From NCBI GenBank assembly GCA_003963225.1, contig RXKB01000009.1:62001-126000 (forward strand): DNA of 64,000 nucleotides, in the 5' to 3' direction. Numbering within the stretch: the stretch's first letter is position 1; each line of letters opens with the position of its first letter. The translations under genes and the position numbers were made by a program. The DNA is from Candidatus Babelota bacterium. GTDB taxonomy: Bacteria; Babelota; Babeliae; Babelales; Vermiphilaceae. The notes under the pieces are model-generated. The model was not told the DNA's origin. It made no database searches and saw only the letters and a program-made list of their open reading frames with translations. Positions 15,385-22,750 of the stretch are shown here, one piece after another.

Positions 15385-16132
15385 CCTTGACCGTGGCCCT
15401 GCAATCCCGACGTTCACGGGACGTTTGTTCTATGTATTCGACCCGCGCCCCGAGGACGTCCACATCAGCGACATCGCCCACGCGCATAGCATGGATTGTC
15501 GCTGGACCGGCCATACGCGATTCCATTTTTCCGTTGGTCAGCATTGCGTCATCGCGTCATTCTCTGGTCCCATAGAAGGCGCAATCGACCGACTGATGCA
15601 CGACTCGCCAGAGGCTTATCTCCGTGACCTCTCGCGACGGATCAAGGCAGACCCTCGGTTTTCCGCGTATCTCCAGCTCGAAGAACAGATCGCTGACGTT
15701 GTTGGACGACGATTCAACCTAGCCGCCGACTTCTGGCGCAATGGTCCAACCAACGAGGTCGATTTCGCAATGGCTCGTACAGAGCGAAGGCAGCTTATCA
15801 ATCGTCTCCCAACCGAGCCGATGGAAGCGTCATCCCTCGAAATCGCTTCCACGATCCAGATGTGGACACCAATCGAGACGGAGATCGCGTTCCTGACGCG
15901 GTTCGGAGAGCTTACCGGAACGAACGTGGAGCAGCACCTTCGACTGGCCCTCGCCGAATTCGAGAAAACGGGAGCCGTGTTTGGGGCACATCCGGCCAGG
16001 CTCCAAGTCGAACTCGCGCTGCTCATCGCGGAGTCTGTTCGGTCGGAATCGTCGAATGCTCGTGCTGCTGCCGAGAGGGCACGGGTCGCATATTGGGCGA
16101 TGCTCGGAATCGACGTAAAGGACGGTCGGTAA
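15374..16132 (+). CDS. HD-domain phosphohydrolase-like protein
   Basis: The 252-residue protein begins with a pattern known from phage HD phosphohydrolases: a strand, FDPRPEDVHISDIAHAHS, GHTRFHFSVGQHCVIAS and MHDSPEAYLRDL. His and Asp residues of these motifs (GHTR, QHC, HDSPEAY) are the metal ligands of YfbR-like nucleotidases. The second half (EIASTIQMWTPIETEIAFL onward) is an unrecognised helical domain. It overlaps the upstream gene by 11 nt. A nucleotide-pool or signalling-nucleotide role is likely, the substrate unknown. Confidence 0.75.
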   Translation: MPNSLDRGPAIPTFTGRLFYVFDPRPEDVHISDIAHAHSMDCRWTGHTRFHFSVGQHCVIASFSGPIEGAIDRLMHDSPEAYLRDLSRRIKADPRFSAYLQLEEQIADVVGRRFNLAADFWRNGPTNEVDFAMARTERRQLINRLPTEPMEASSLEIASTIQMWTPIETEIAFLTRFGELTGTNVEQHLRLALAEFEKTGAVFGAHPARLQVELALLIAESVRSESSNARAAAERARVAYWAMLGIDVKDGR

Positions 16133-16860
16133 TGGAATCGCAGGGCGTTCTTCTGGTCGAGACGCTTATGCGTCTCTCGACGCTCCTTTTCTCGGAGCTT
16201 GATGATCCCGGCCTGGATGCTCGTGAGGCAGCGGAACTCGACGCAAAGGAACCTCTCGAGCGGCTTCGGTTGTTCCGCGGTGGATACATAGCTCGGCGTG
16301 CCGGAAGCACCGTCGACGTTTGTCCGGTTCCCGTCGTAGAAGGCGATCAGCGAGGCATGCGTCTTCGAGCGACGTGGATCCTCGGATGGACCCTTCGGGA
16401 CTTGGCAGAGGTCGCCGAGGACCGGGGAGTGAGCCTCATTTCGGCGGCTATGCTGGCCGAGTTCGACAAGCACAAAGTCGTGCAAAACGCGACCCTGGTT
16501 TCGTCCTTGTCGATGCGGTTGCGATTGGATCGAGCACTCGGAGCAGCATCGCGCTGGAAACGGCTCGCGAAAGAACTGCGCTTGGCACTGGCAAACGCGT
16601 GCGAGTCCGAGGCCTGGGCTCGCCGGATTCGACCGTGGACCGCGAAGGCAATGATTACGGAATTCTTGCGAGCGGCCGGCACGAAGACGCTCGTCGAGTG
16701 GAAATACCATTTGAAGGATGCCCGTGGAGCATTCGTCATGACGATGGCGCGGGTGGACGGACCTACGGCAATCGACTTGATCAACGAGCAAAAATCACGA
16801 GCCGAAACCGCAGAGGCGCGTGTGCGAGAGCTCGAGCAATTCCTCGCTTCGAAAGGGTGA
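16132..16860 (+). CDS. Hypothetical protein with C-terminal coiled coil
   Basis: The 242-residue protein starts MESQGVLLVETLMRL; its ATG overlaps the stop of the HD gene (TAATG). The frame is open far upstream, but that part is a shadow of the HD gene. A middle basic helical region is followed by an Ala/Glu/Arg coiled coil (SRAETAEARVRELEQFLA). No recognised domain. It lies 3 nt before the Gp37/Gp68 gene. Confidence 0.72.
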   Translation: MESQGVLLVETLMRLSTLLFSELDDPGLDAREAAELDAKEPLERLRLFRGGYIARRAGSTVDVCPVPVVEGDQRGMRLRATWILGWTLRDLAEVAEDRGVSLISAAMLAEFDKHKVVQNATLVSSLSMRLRLDRALGAASRWKRLAKELRLALANACESEAWARRIRPWTAKAMITEFLRAAGTKTLVEWKYHLKDARGAFVMTMARVDGPTAIDLINEQKSRAETAEARVRELEQFLASKG

Positions 16861-16863
16861 TGC

Positions 16864-17853
16864 ATGGGCGAGCAGACAAAAATCGAGTGGTGCGATCACA
16901 CCTTCAATGGTGTGCGCGGCTGCGCAAAGAAACGAATCCCAATCGTCGAAGGTAATCCGGAAGCATTTTACCCAAGTGGGTGCGATCATTGCTACGCCGA
17001 ATCCATGTCCAAGCGGTTCCCAAAGAACCTTGGCATCTGGGGCGTCAATGGCGTTCGTGTGCTCGCCAAACAGCACATCTGGGACGAGCCGCATCATTGG
17101 AATAGGCGGGCCAAAGAGCGCGGCGTGCGCGGACGTGTATTCGCCTATTCATTGGGCGACATGGGCGAGATGCCGGTCAAAGAACTGCATGCGGATGCCA
17201 AGCTCTATGGATACGAACCGACCAATGAGCAGGTAGAGAATGCCGAGCGAAACCAGCATGTCTGCGATGAAGCTCGGCGAAAGCTGTTCGCGCTGGTCGA
17301 AGCAACGCCATTCCTCGATTGGCTGCTGCTCACGAAGCGTATCGAAGAAATCGTCGGTCAGGTACCGAAGCATTGGCTGTCGGATCCTCCGTCGAATTGG
17401 TGGCAGGGCACGAGTGTGTCCACCCAGCCCGATGTTGACTTTCGGCTCGCCAAGCTGATCGAAGTTCCTGCGGCCGTCCGATTCATATCCGCAGAACCAT
17501 TGCTCGAAAAAATCGACATCAGGCGGTTCCTCGATAATGAATACGCGCCGCGGGACTTTGGTGGCGCAATGGCTGAGGCCATTGGCTGGCGTGTCGACTG
17601 GGTCATCTGCGGTGGGGAGAGCAGCCTGTCCGCGCGAGAGTTCGACATTCCGGCAATGGAGTCGCTGGTCGATCAATGCGCCGAATACGGCGTTGCACTC
17701 TTCAATAAGCAACTCGGTTTTCGTCCGATCGAGGAGATCGACTCGACACGTGTTCGCTTGAAGCTAGTCGACAAAAAAGGCGGTGATATGGATGAGTGGC
17801 CCGAGCGATTGAGCCACCTTCGCATTCGGCAATTTCCGGAGGTGCGATTATGA
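16864..17853 (+). CDS. Phage Gp37/Gp68 family protein (DUF5131)
   Basis: The 329-residue protein shows the family hallmarks in order: TKIEWCDHTFN (5-15), two cysteines before GCDHCYAESM, YSLGDMGEM, LLLTKR, GTSVSTQPDVDFRL, AVRFISAEPLL, VDWVICGGESS and ALFNKQLG. The cysteine pattern and barrel-like motif order resemble radical-SAM-type proteins, but the chemistry is not established. Many phages carry it near DNA-modification genes. Its stop overlaps the next start. Confidence 0.88.
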   Translation: MGEQTKIEWCDHTFNGVRGCAKKRIPIVEGNPEAFYPSGCDHCYAESMSKRFPKNLGIWGVNGVRVLAKQHIWDEPHHWNRRAKERGVRGRVFAYSLGDMGEMPVKELHADAKLYGYEPTNEQVENAERNQHVCDEARRKLFALVEATPFLDWLLLTKRIEEIVGQVPKHWLSDPPSNWWQGTSVSTQPDVDFRLAKLIEVPAAVRFISAEPLLEKIDIRRFLDNEYAPRDFGGAMAEAIGWRVDWVICGGESSLSAREFDIPAMESLVDQCAEYGVALFNKQLGFRPIEEIDSTRVRLKLVDKKGGDMDEWPERLSHLRIRQFPEVRL

Positions 17854-18233
17854 AGCAGCAGAGTTTTGGCAGATTGCTCTACGAGCGCCGCAGTTCAATG
17901 GGCGTGAACGCGACGGACCTCTCCGAGCATACGGGAATCGCAAAGAATGCGATCCACAACATCGAGGCCGGTGCGAAACGCGCGAGCCCACTCACGGCAC
18001 TGGTGCTCGTTTCTGCGCTAGATATTGGCCCGAGGGTGCGACAGCAGATTCTCGTCGCGCATGCCGCAGAGATGGGCGCGGTGGACGTGTCAACGCTGGA
18101 TGAAGCGGGCCTCTCACGAGTCGTTCGCGTACTCGAAGAAGAACGGGAGCGAACTGGGAGAGCGCCCAAATTCGTACCCCGATCGGATCGCGCATCCAAG
18201 GTCTCCAAACAACGTCGTAAGCACAAGCGATGA
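17850..18233 (+). CDS. XRE-family helix-turn-helix protein
   Basis: The 127-residue protein has an N-terminal HTH (MGVNATDLSEHTGIAKNAIHNIEAG, residues 17-41 in three short helices) and a long charged C-terminal tail ending in Lys/Arg. The ATG at 17850 has CCGGAGG upstream and overlaps the preceding stop as ATGA. A short hairpin follows the stop at once (18233-18250). It could regulate the modification genes downstream. Confidence 0.8.
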   Translation: MKQQSFGRLLYERRSSMGVNATDLSEHTGIAKNAIHNIEAGAKRASPLTALVLVSALDIGPRVRQQILVAHAAEMGAVDVSTLDEAGLSRVVRVLEEERERTGRAPKFVPRSDRASKVSKQRRKHKR

Positions 18234-18289
18234 CAAGCGTTTTCGCTTGTTGACCAACGTTCACAAGCTCGCCGAAACTCTCGGCGTAC
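18233..18289 (+). promoter_or_regulatory. Hairpin and possible promoter before the DNA-modification gene
   Basis: ACAAGCG (18233-18239) pairs with CGCTTGT (18244-18250) around TTTT, without a U tract after it. TTGACC (18250-18255) is a good -35; GAAACT 18 bp later is a weak -10, 10 nt before the ATG at 18290. No ribosome site is seen. A weak promoter or attenuator is possible. Confidence 0.35.
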
Positions 18290-19675
18290 ATGCTTTTCGT
18301 CGGTGCCATTCCAAGAGAAGTCGTCACGCAAGCATTTGCCTGCGTCGACATGAAGGCGGTCAAGCACGCGTACGTATGCTGCTCCGGAAGCTATCGGTAC
18401 GAGCAAGCCATCTCGAAGACGTTTCCAGACATAACCATCCACAGCAATGACGTCTCGTTGCTCAGTACAGCGATTGGGCGACTCGCCGCGAAGGACCCAG
18501 TGGAGTTTCACTTCGCACGAGAACTCGCATTTCTGGAGGATGCTTTGGGCAATGGCGCAGCCCCGCTCGAGCGAGTCGCTGCGCTCGCCGTCGCGGTGAG
18601 GATGTGCCACTTCCGCGGGAAGAACGCCCACATGCAAGCTCATCGCGATCACTACGTCGCGAACGCAAAGTCGTACATCGAGCAGGCCAAGGCGAAAGTG
18701 GCGGACTACGTGGGAGCGCTGCGCGTCGCCGATTTCTACGCGGGTGATTTTCGCGACCATGCCGAACGGGCTCGCGAAACAGGAGGCACGGTGTTCGCGT
18801 GGCCTCCGCTGTTTCGTGGCGACTACGAGCGCTTCTACAAATTGATCCACAGCAACGTGGACTGGAAGCAGCCCGAGTACCGGATCTTCAATCCCAAAGA
18901 CTTGCCGGATTGGCTCACGCATCTTCGGGACGCGAAAACTCCCTACTGCGTGTGCTCGGACAAGGATCTTTCACAACAGGGCCATGCGCCAATCGCGCTG
19001 TTTGCCGCTGGCAGATCGAAACGAATCTACCTGTACAGCAACGTAGCCAAGGCATCGAGCCTCATCCGTCGCACGAGCGATGCCGAGCCGTTTCGATACG
19101 CGCCGCTCGATCCGTGGAAGATGACAGCCACCTCGAAGGTGAGTGTCCGCGAAGCTCCGCATCAAGCGATGAACTACATAAAGGACAAGTACCAGGCGAA
19201 CGGCTTGGTTCATACCGATGGTGACATGCGCTGCCTCGTGTTCGTCGACGAGATGCTTGCTGGCGGATTCGTGTACGCAAGGATGAATGCCAAGAGCCAC
19301 TTCTCGGACCCGCGTGTGGGCCATCTGCGTAGCATCTACCTGCTCAGCGACTTCAGCACGTCGCGCGACCGAAAGGTGTCGAAGCTGATCGCAATGCTCG
19401 CCTCTGGCCACGAGACGACCCGCGTGTTCGATCGCCGAAAGCTCCAGCGCACCGAGTCGATTGTCACGACCGCCTTCTCCGAGAAACCAGTCTCGATGAA
19501 GTATCGAGGGATCTACGAATTGCACTCGCGGAAGGATGCCAAGACGGGCTCACACGCGAGCTTCCAGCTCAATTACTTCACGCCCGTCAGGCGAATGAGT
19601 AACGACGAAATCTACGCTGACTGGTGGCGCCGATTCGGCGAGAAATCGAAACGAGACGAGTCTTCCAACGGGTGA
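18290..19675 (+). CDS. Putative antirestriction adenine methyltransferase / Mom-like DNA-modification protein
   Basis: The 461-residue protein resembles a phage family annotated as antirestriction adenine methyltransferase. The N-terminal half has VCCSGSYRYE (29-38) and HSNDVSLLS (51-59) in places expected for nucleotide-binding motifs, and WPPLFRGDYE (171-180), which recalls the N-P-P-F/Y catalytic motif. The C-terminal part (about 295-410) has GGFVYARM, HLRSIYLLSDFS, RKVSKLIAMLAS and MKYRGIYEL, like the GNAT-type Mom fold. It probably modifies phage DNA to resist host nucleases. The ParB-fold gene 4 nt downstream is a frequent partner. Enzyme chemistry is inferred. Confidence 0.65.
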   Translation: MLFVGAIPREVVTQAFACVDMKAVKHAYVCCSGSYRYEQAISKTFPDITIHSNDVSLLSTAIGRLAAKDPVEFHFARELAFLEDALGNGAAPLERVAALAVAVRMCHFRGKNAHMQAHRDHYVANAKSYIEQAKAKVADYVGALRVADFYAGDFRDHAERARETGGTVFAWPPLFRGDYERFYKLIHSNVDWKQPEYRIFNPKDLPDWLTHLRDAKTPYCVCSDKDLSQQGHAPIALFAAGRSKRIYLYSNVAKASSLIRRTSDAEPFRYAPLDPWKMTATSKVSVREAPHQAMNYIKDKYQANGLVHTDGDMRCLVFVDEMLAGGFVYARMNAKSHFSDPRVGHLRSIYLLSDFSTSRDRKVSKLIAMLASGHETTRVFDRRKLQRTESIVTTAFSEKPVSMKYRGIYELHSRKDAKTGSHASFQLNYFTPVRRMSNDEIYADWWRRFGEKSKRDESSNG

Positions 19676-19679
19676 ACAC

Positions 19680-20507
19680 ATGACATCAAAGAAGGGTCCG
19701 AAGGCGCCGAAGACGGACACGACTGAAGCGTCTGCGCATGCAGTAGCGTCCGATCTGCCGCCCATTCAGGTGAAGCCGAAGTGGCGCAAGTTTTCCGAGC
19801 TGAAGCACCCAAAGCAAAACGCTCGGTACATGAAGGCCAACCAGTTCAATCAACTCGTAAACAACCTCAAAACCGATGGCACGCTTACGTCATTGCCATT
19901 GGTATACCCCGCTGGTGGCGACGTAATCGTTTCTGGAAATCATCGAATCGATGCCGCAATGAAAGCCGGCATTGCCGAGGGTTGGGTCCTCGAAATCGAG
20001 GGTGAACTGCCCAATGGTCGTCTGACGGCAATCCAGCTTTCGCATAACGCTATTGCTGGAGAGGATGACCTCAACACATTGGAGGCGATGTATCGCGATC
20101 TCGACTTCGCGGACAAGGCGTACAGCGGTCTCACCGATGACGTGTTCAACGTCTCGCAGGTGGACCTGGCGAGCTTGTCCGCCGGTTCGACAACCTACGA
20201 AGAGATCACGCTCATGTTTCTTCCCGAGCAGCGAGAGTCTTTCGAGAAACTCCTTGCGGAACTCGGCGACAAGGCGTCCAAAGTGCCGCGTCTGGTCGGA
20301 GCGAACCGAGACTTCGACGTGCTTTTCGATGGGATCATTGGCGTAAAGAACACACTCAACGTGCAGAACACATCCTTGGCGTTGCACACGTTGGCGGTAT
20401 TGGCGAAGGAACGCCTGGACCAGATCATTGCCGAGCAGCCGAAGAGCGATGAGCCGCCCCCAAACGATCAGGCCGCCACGGATGCTTCGGTTTCGCCCGG
20501 GGTGTGA
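19680..20507 (+). CDS. ParB N-terminal-fold protein, partner of the modification gene
   Basis: The 275-residue protein has a ParB/sulfiredoxin-type fold at about 30-170: FSELKHPKQNARYMKANQ, LTSLPLVY and the SGNHRIDAA motif (85-93). It lacks the ParB helix-turn-helix part; the C-terminal half is helical and ends in a Pro-rich tail. ParB-fold proteins of this kind often accompany phage DNA-modification enzymes, acting on nucleotides or DNA. The final 40 nt overlap the end of the opposing gene at 20468. Confidence 0.75.
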   Translation: MTSKKGPKAPKTDTTEASAHAVASDLPPIQVKPKWRKFSELKHPKQNARYMKANQFNQLVNNLKTDGTLTSLPLVYPAGGDVIVSGNHRIDAAMKAGIAEGWVLEIEGELPNGRLTAIQLSHNAIAGEDDLNTLEAMYRDLDFADKAYSGLTDDVFNVSQVDLASLSAGSTTYEEITLMFLPEQRESFEKLLAELGDKASKVPRLVGANRDFDVLFDGIIGVKNTLNVQNTSLALHTLAVLAKERLDQIIAEQPKSDEPPPNDQAATDASVSPGV

Positions 20508-21877
20508 GCCTCGATCTTCTCGACGACTTCGCACCGAGACAGCACTGTCTGTTTCTCGCCCTTGTACTCGGAGTGCTCATCGACGGTTACCTTGAGCTTG
20601 TACGTCGTGCCAACTTCGAGGGTAGTCGTCTTGGTTGTCCAGACGGCTTTGTTGCCCGTTGGGTCGCGCATGATGTGCAGCGTCGATGATCCGAATCTCG
20701 AATTGATGCCGACCTCTATTGCAGCGAGCACCTTCAGTTCGTACGTCTCGCGCTTGTACTTCTTGTCGCCCTGCACCTTTACCTTGCCAAACCATTGTGA
20801 CGCTTGACGTTCGGCTTTTTTGGAGTGGGCTCTATCGCACGCGACCAAAATGCTGGCACCAATGCCGCGCGTCTTGCGGTCGACCCTTGAAACGCGTGCC
20901 ACAACGTTGACGTTGTGCTCGTAATCGGAGAGCGTCTGGAGGTTTTCGTGGAGCGATTGTGCCCACTCCCGTGCAGCATTCGCCCGAGCATAGTCCCGTT
21001 CCGAAGGCTCGGGATGTTGCAGCCGAACCGCATGGTGCCCATTGCTCCGCTTCATCTCCTGGTAATTGTCGATCATCCACCGCCATGCCGCGTCTGACGT
21101 CGATTCTGTCCCTTCGTGGGTCATGGCCGCTGCTCGAGAGCACCAGCCGTGACGATCGATTACCGCGGAAACGTAGGCGAGGTAGGTGACGAGGTGCCAA
21201 TCTTTAACGCGTCGTTCGCCGGTCGCGAAAAAGTCGATATCCATGTCCTCATCGAATTCAGCCATGGCGTCCAACGCATCGGCAATGAGCTCCGCAATGG
21301 TGGCGATGCGCTCGATCGATCCGTGACCGAGATAATCGCGAAGGCACGAACGTCCGACCTGGACGAGCTTTCCGCTATCGTGTCGCACAATGAATGTGTC
21401 GTTGCGACTGCGATTCACATGGCAATGGTCGCAAACAGGTCCCGTGTGTCGAAATGACTCGGGAATGTGATGGTCGCCGACGGTAGTGACAAGGTTGGCA
21501 TCTTCTTCGCCTTGGATGTGCCGGATGACCGCAACCAATTCGTACCCAGGCAGCTTTGGCGCCGCGCCCTCAATTCTCACGTAAAGAAAGCTCACGATGG
21601 CGCCAGTTTCTACTCCACGTAGATTGACTTCCGGAACGTCCACGCGCTCGCCGATGACAAGGCTGGGGCCTTCAACGTCCAGCCTGGACGCCCTACGCGC
21701 GAGCTTTTGGAATCGCTCTTCAAGCCGAGGTAGCGCGTCCATTGGAATGATGAACTCGCGCCGCGCGCAATAGGCATGGCATTGCGGGCATTCGAATGAT
21801 GCGCCCATAACGTGCATTGCCACATTGCACGATTCGCAGTTTCGGGTCGGGTACTCGGGTATGAATTTTAAGCGCAT
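20468..21877 (-). CDS. Large zinc-ribbon phage protein of unknown function
   Basis: The 469-residue protein has an N-terminal ribbon (CESCNVAMH and CPQCHAYC), then RHTGPVCDHCHVNRSRNDT followed by GKLVQVGRSCLRDYLGH near residues 145-185. This motif pair recurs in uncharacterised proteins of phages and mobile elements. A beta-rich C-terminal domain (ETYELKVLAAIEVG, TTYKLKVTVDEH) follows. It is leftward, opposed to its neighbours, and controlled with the 51-residue gene by operator copy 6. AGGAG precedes the ATG. It probably binds nucleic acid. Confidence 0.78.
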   Translation of the reverse strand: MRLKFIPEYPTRNCESCNVAMHVMGASFECPQCHAYCARREFIIPMDALPRLEERFQKLARRASRLDVEGPSLVIGERVDVPEVNLRGVETGAIVSFLYVRIEGAAPKLPGYELVAVIRHIQGEEDANLVTTVGDHHIPESFRHTGPVCDHCHVNRSRNDTFIVRHDSGKLVQVGRSCLRDYLGHGSIERIATIAELIADALDAMAEFDEDMDIDFFATGERRVKDWHLVTYLAYVSAVIDRHGWCSRAAAMTHEGTESTSDAAWRWMIDNYQEMKRSNGHHAVRLQHPEPSERDYARANAAREWAQSLHENLQTLSDYEHNVNVVARVSRVDRKTRGIGASILVACDRAHSKKAERQASQWFGKVKVQGDKKYKRETYELKVLAAIEVGINSRFGSSTLHIMRDPTGNKAVWTTKTTTLEVGTTYKLKVTVDEHSEYKGEKQTVLSRCEVVEKIEAHTPGETEASVAA

Positions 21878-21894
21878 GACGTACTCCTAATGGA

Positions 21895-22050
21895 TTAGGC
21901 GCTGGCAGGAGCCGAACGACCGTTGTGTTCTTCGATGAACTCCTCGAGCCGGATGGGCTCCCCGTGGCCGAGGTGAACGTGCGCGGACTCGGCGGCGATG
22001 GGGGCGAGGGCAAGGAACAATGATGAGATGTACGTGCGGAGTGTTTGCAT
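21895..22050 (-). CDS. Small leader protein (51 aa) under operator copy 6
   Basis: Fifty-one codons from an ATG at 22048-22050 to TAA at 21895-21897. The ATG lies 6 nt from the TAAGTT -10 box, the spacing shared with the other leftward units. The protein (MQTLRTYISSLFLALAPIAA, then acidic) has a hydrophobic N-terminus like a short signal peptide, and a charged C-terminal half. It precedes the zinc-ribbon gene by 17 nt. Confidence 0.6.
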   Translation of the reverse strand: MQTLRTYISSLFLALAPIAAESAHVHLGHGEPIRLEEFIEEHNGRSAPASA

Positions 22051-22084
22051 GCTGTGAACTTAACACGTAGGCTAAATAATGCAA
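22051..22084 (-). promoter_or_regulatory. Operator-containing leftward promoter, copy 6
   Basis: Reading leftward: -35 TTGCAT (22079-22084), 16-bp spacer, -10 TAAGTT (22057-22062), 6 nt, ATG at 22050. Operator TTAAC-ACGTAG-GCTAA at 22060-22075. The flanking bases up to 22113 are also shared with copy 7. Confidence 0.82.
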
Positions 22085-22173
22085 CAGAAATCGACATGAA
22101 TTCGCGTACTTACACAAATTATTTTATGTTCGGCGCGAGCCAACGAAACGCGTACGTGACCGAACGATCGCCC

Positions 22174-22208
22174 TGGTCGAGTGGCTAGAACCTGCGTAGA
22201 CTCTCCGC
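22174..22208 (+). promoter_or_regulatory. Rightward leaderless promoter before the head genes
   Basis: TGGTCG (22174-22179), 17-bp spacer, TAGACT (22197-22202), then exactly 6 nt to the GTG at 22209. No ribosome site precedes the GTG. It would start the head-gene transcript, back to back with operator copy 6. Confidence 0.6.
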
Positions 22209-22454
22209 GTGCAGCCTGAAGTCGAAGTTCAGATCTTCCGCAAGCCGAACCCCAAGCAGCCCAAAGAGTCGCCGTCGCCGATGGGGTTCCGGCGCGTACC
22301 GCTCCCGGTGGGCATGGTTTCCACGGACGACGAAGCTAGGCGTATCGTCCGGCAAGCCATGGCCACGTTCGACAACGTGGTTCCTGGCGACGTAACCATC
22401 AACCTGACACCCAATGGTCACTTCGTGGCCTACCTGCCATTCAAGGAGAAATAA
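22209..22454 (+). CDS. Small hypothetical protein, first gene of the head operon
   Basis: Eighty-one residues from a GTG that lies 6 nt after a TAGACT box. The sequence has a basic Pro-rich start (FRKPNPKQPKESPSPMGFRR) and a compact C-terminal half ending NLTPNGHFVAYLPF. No family recognised. Position before the portal suggests a head-related role. Confidence 0.65.
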   Translation: MQPEVEVQIFRKPNPKQPKESPSPMGFRRVPLPVGMVSTDDEARRIVRQAMATFDNVVPGDVTINLTPNGHFVAYLPFKEK

Positions 22455-22459
22455 CGGTC

Positions 22460-22747
22460 ATGCGCTCGGAGCCGTACCAGTTCGAAGTCAGCGCGGGCGA
22501 CACAAGCAGCAACGAGCTGACCGTCAAAGACTTCATCGACAAGACGTTCGAGGTCGCCAACCTCGAAAGCGGTAGCGTGGTCATTGAAGGTCTCGTTGCC
22601 GTGAAGTGGAACGAGATCCTTACGATCTCCAGCGACGGTGTCTATTCTATAACTGAGCAGCTAAGCAAGGTTCGCATCAAGGCGACCGACGCTGTGGGAG
22701 CGAATCTCGAAGTGCACATGCTCGCCCTCAATACACGTGCCGAGTAA
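22460..22747 (+). CDS. Small hypothetical protein upstream of portal
   Basis: Ninety-five residues, predominantly beta-strand (VVIEGLVAVKWNEILTIS, KVRIKATD), starting at an ATG preceded by AAGGAG about 12 nt away. No recognised family. It lies 3 nt before the portal gene. A small capsid-associated or virion protein is a reasonable guess, not shown. Confidence 0.7.
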   Translation: MRSEPYQFEVSAGDTSSNELTVKDFIDKTFEVANLESGSVVIEGLVAVKWNEILTISSDGVYSITEQLSKVRIKATDAVGANLEVHMLALNTRAE

Positions 22748-22750
22748 CCG

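Noticed and set aside
22171..22210. D-arm-like sequence of a tRNA (GGTCGAGTGGCTAGAACC)
   Set aside because: No anticodon arm, T arm or acceptor follows; the bases instead form the promoter of the gene at 22209.
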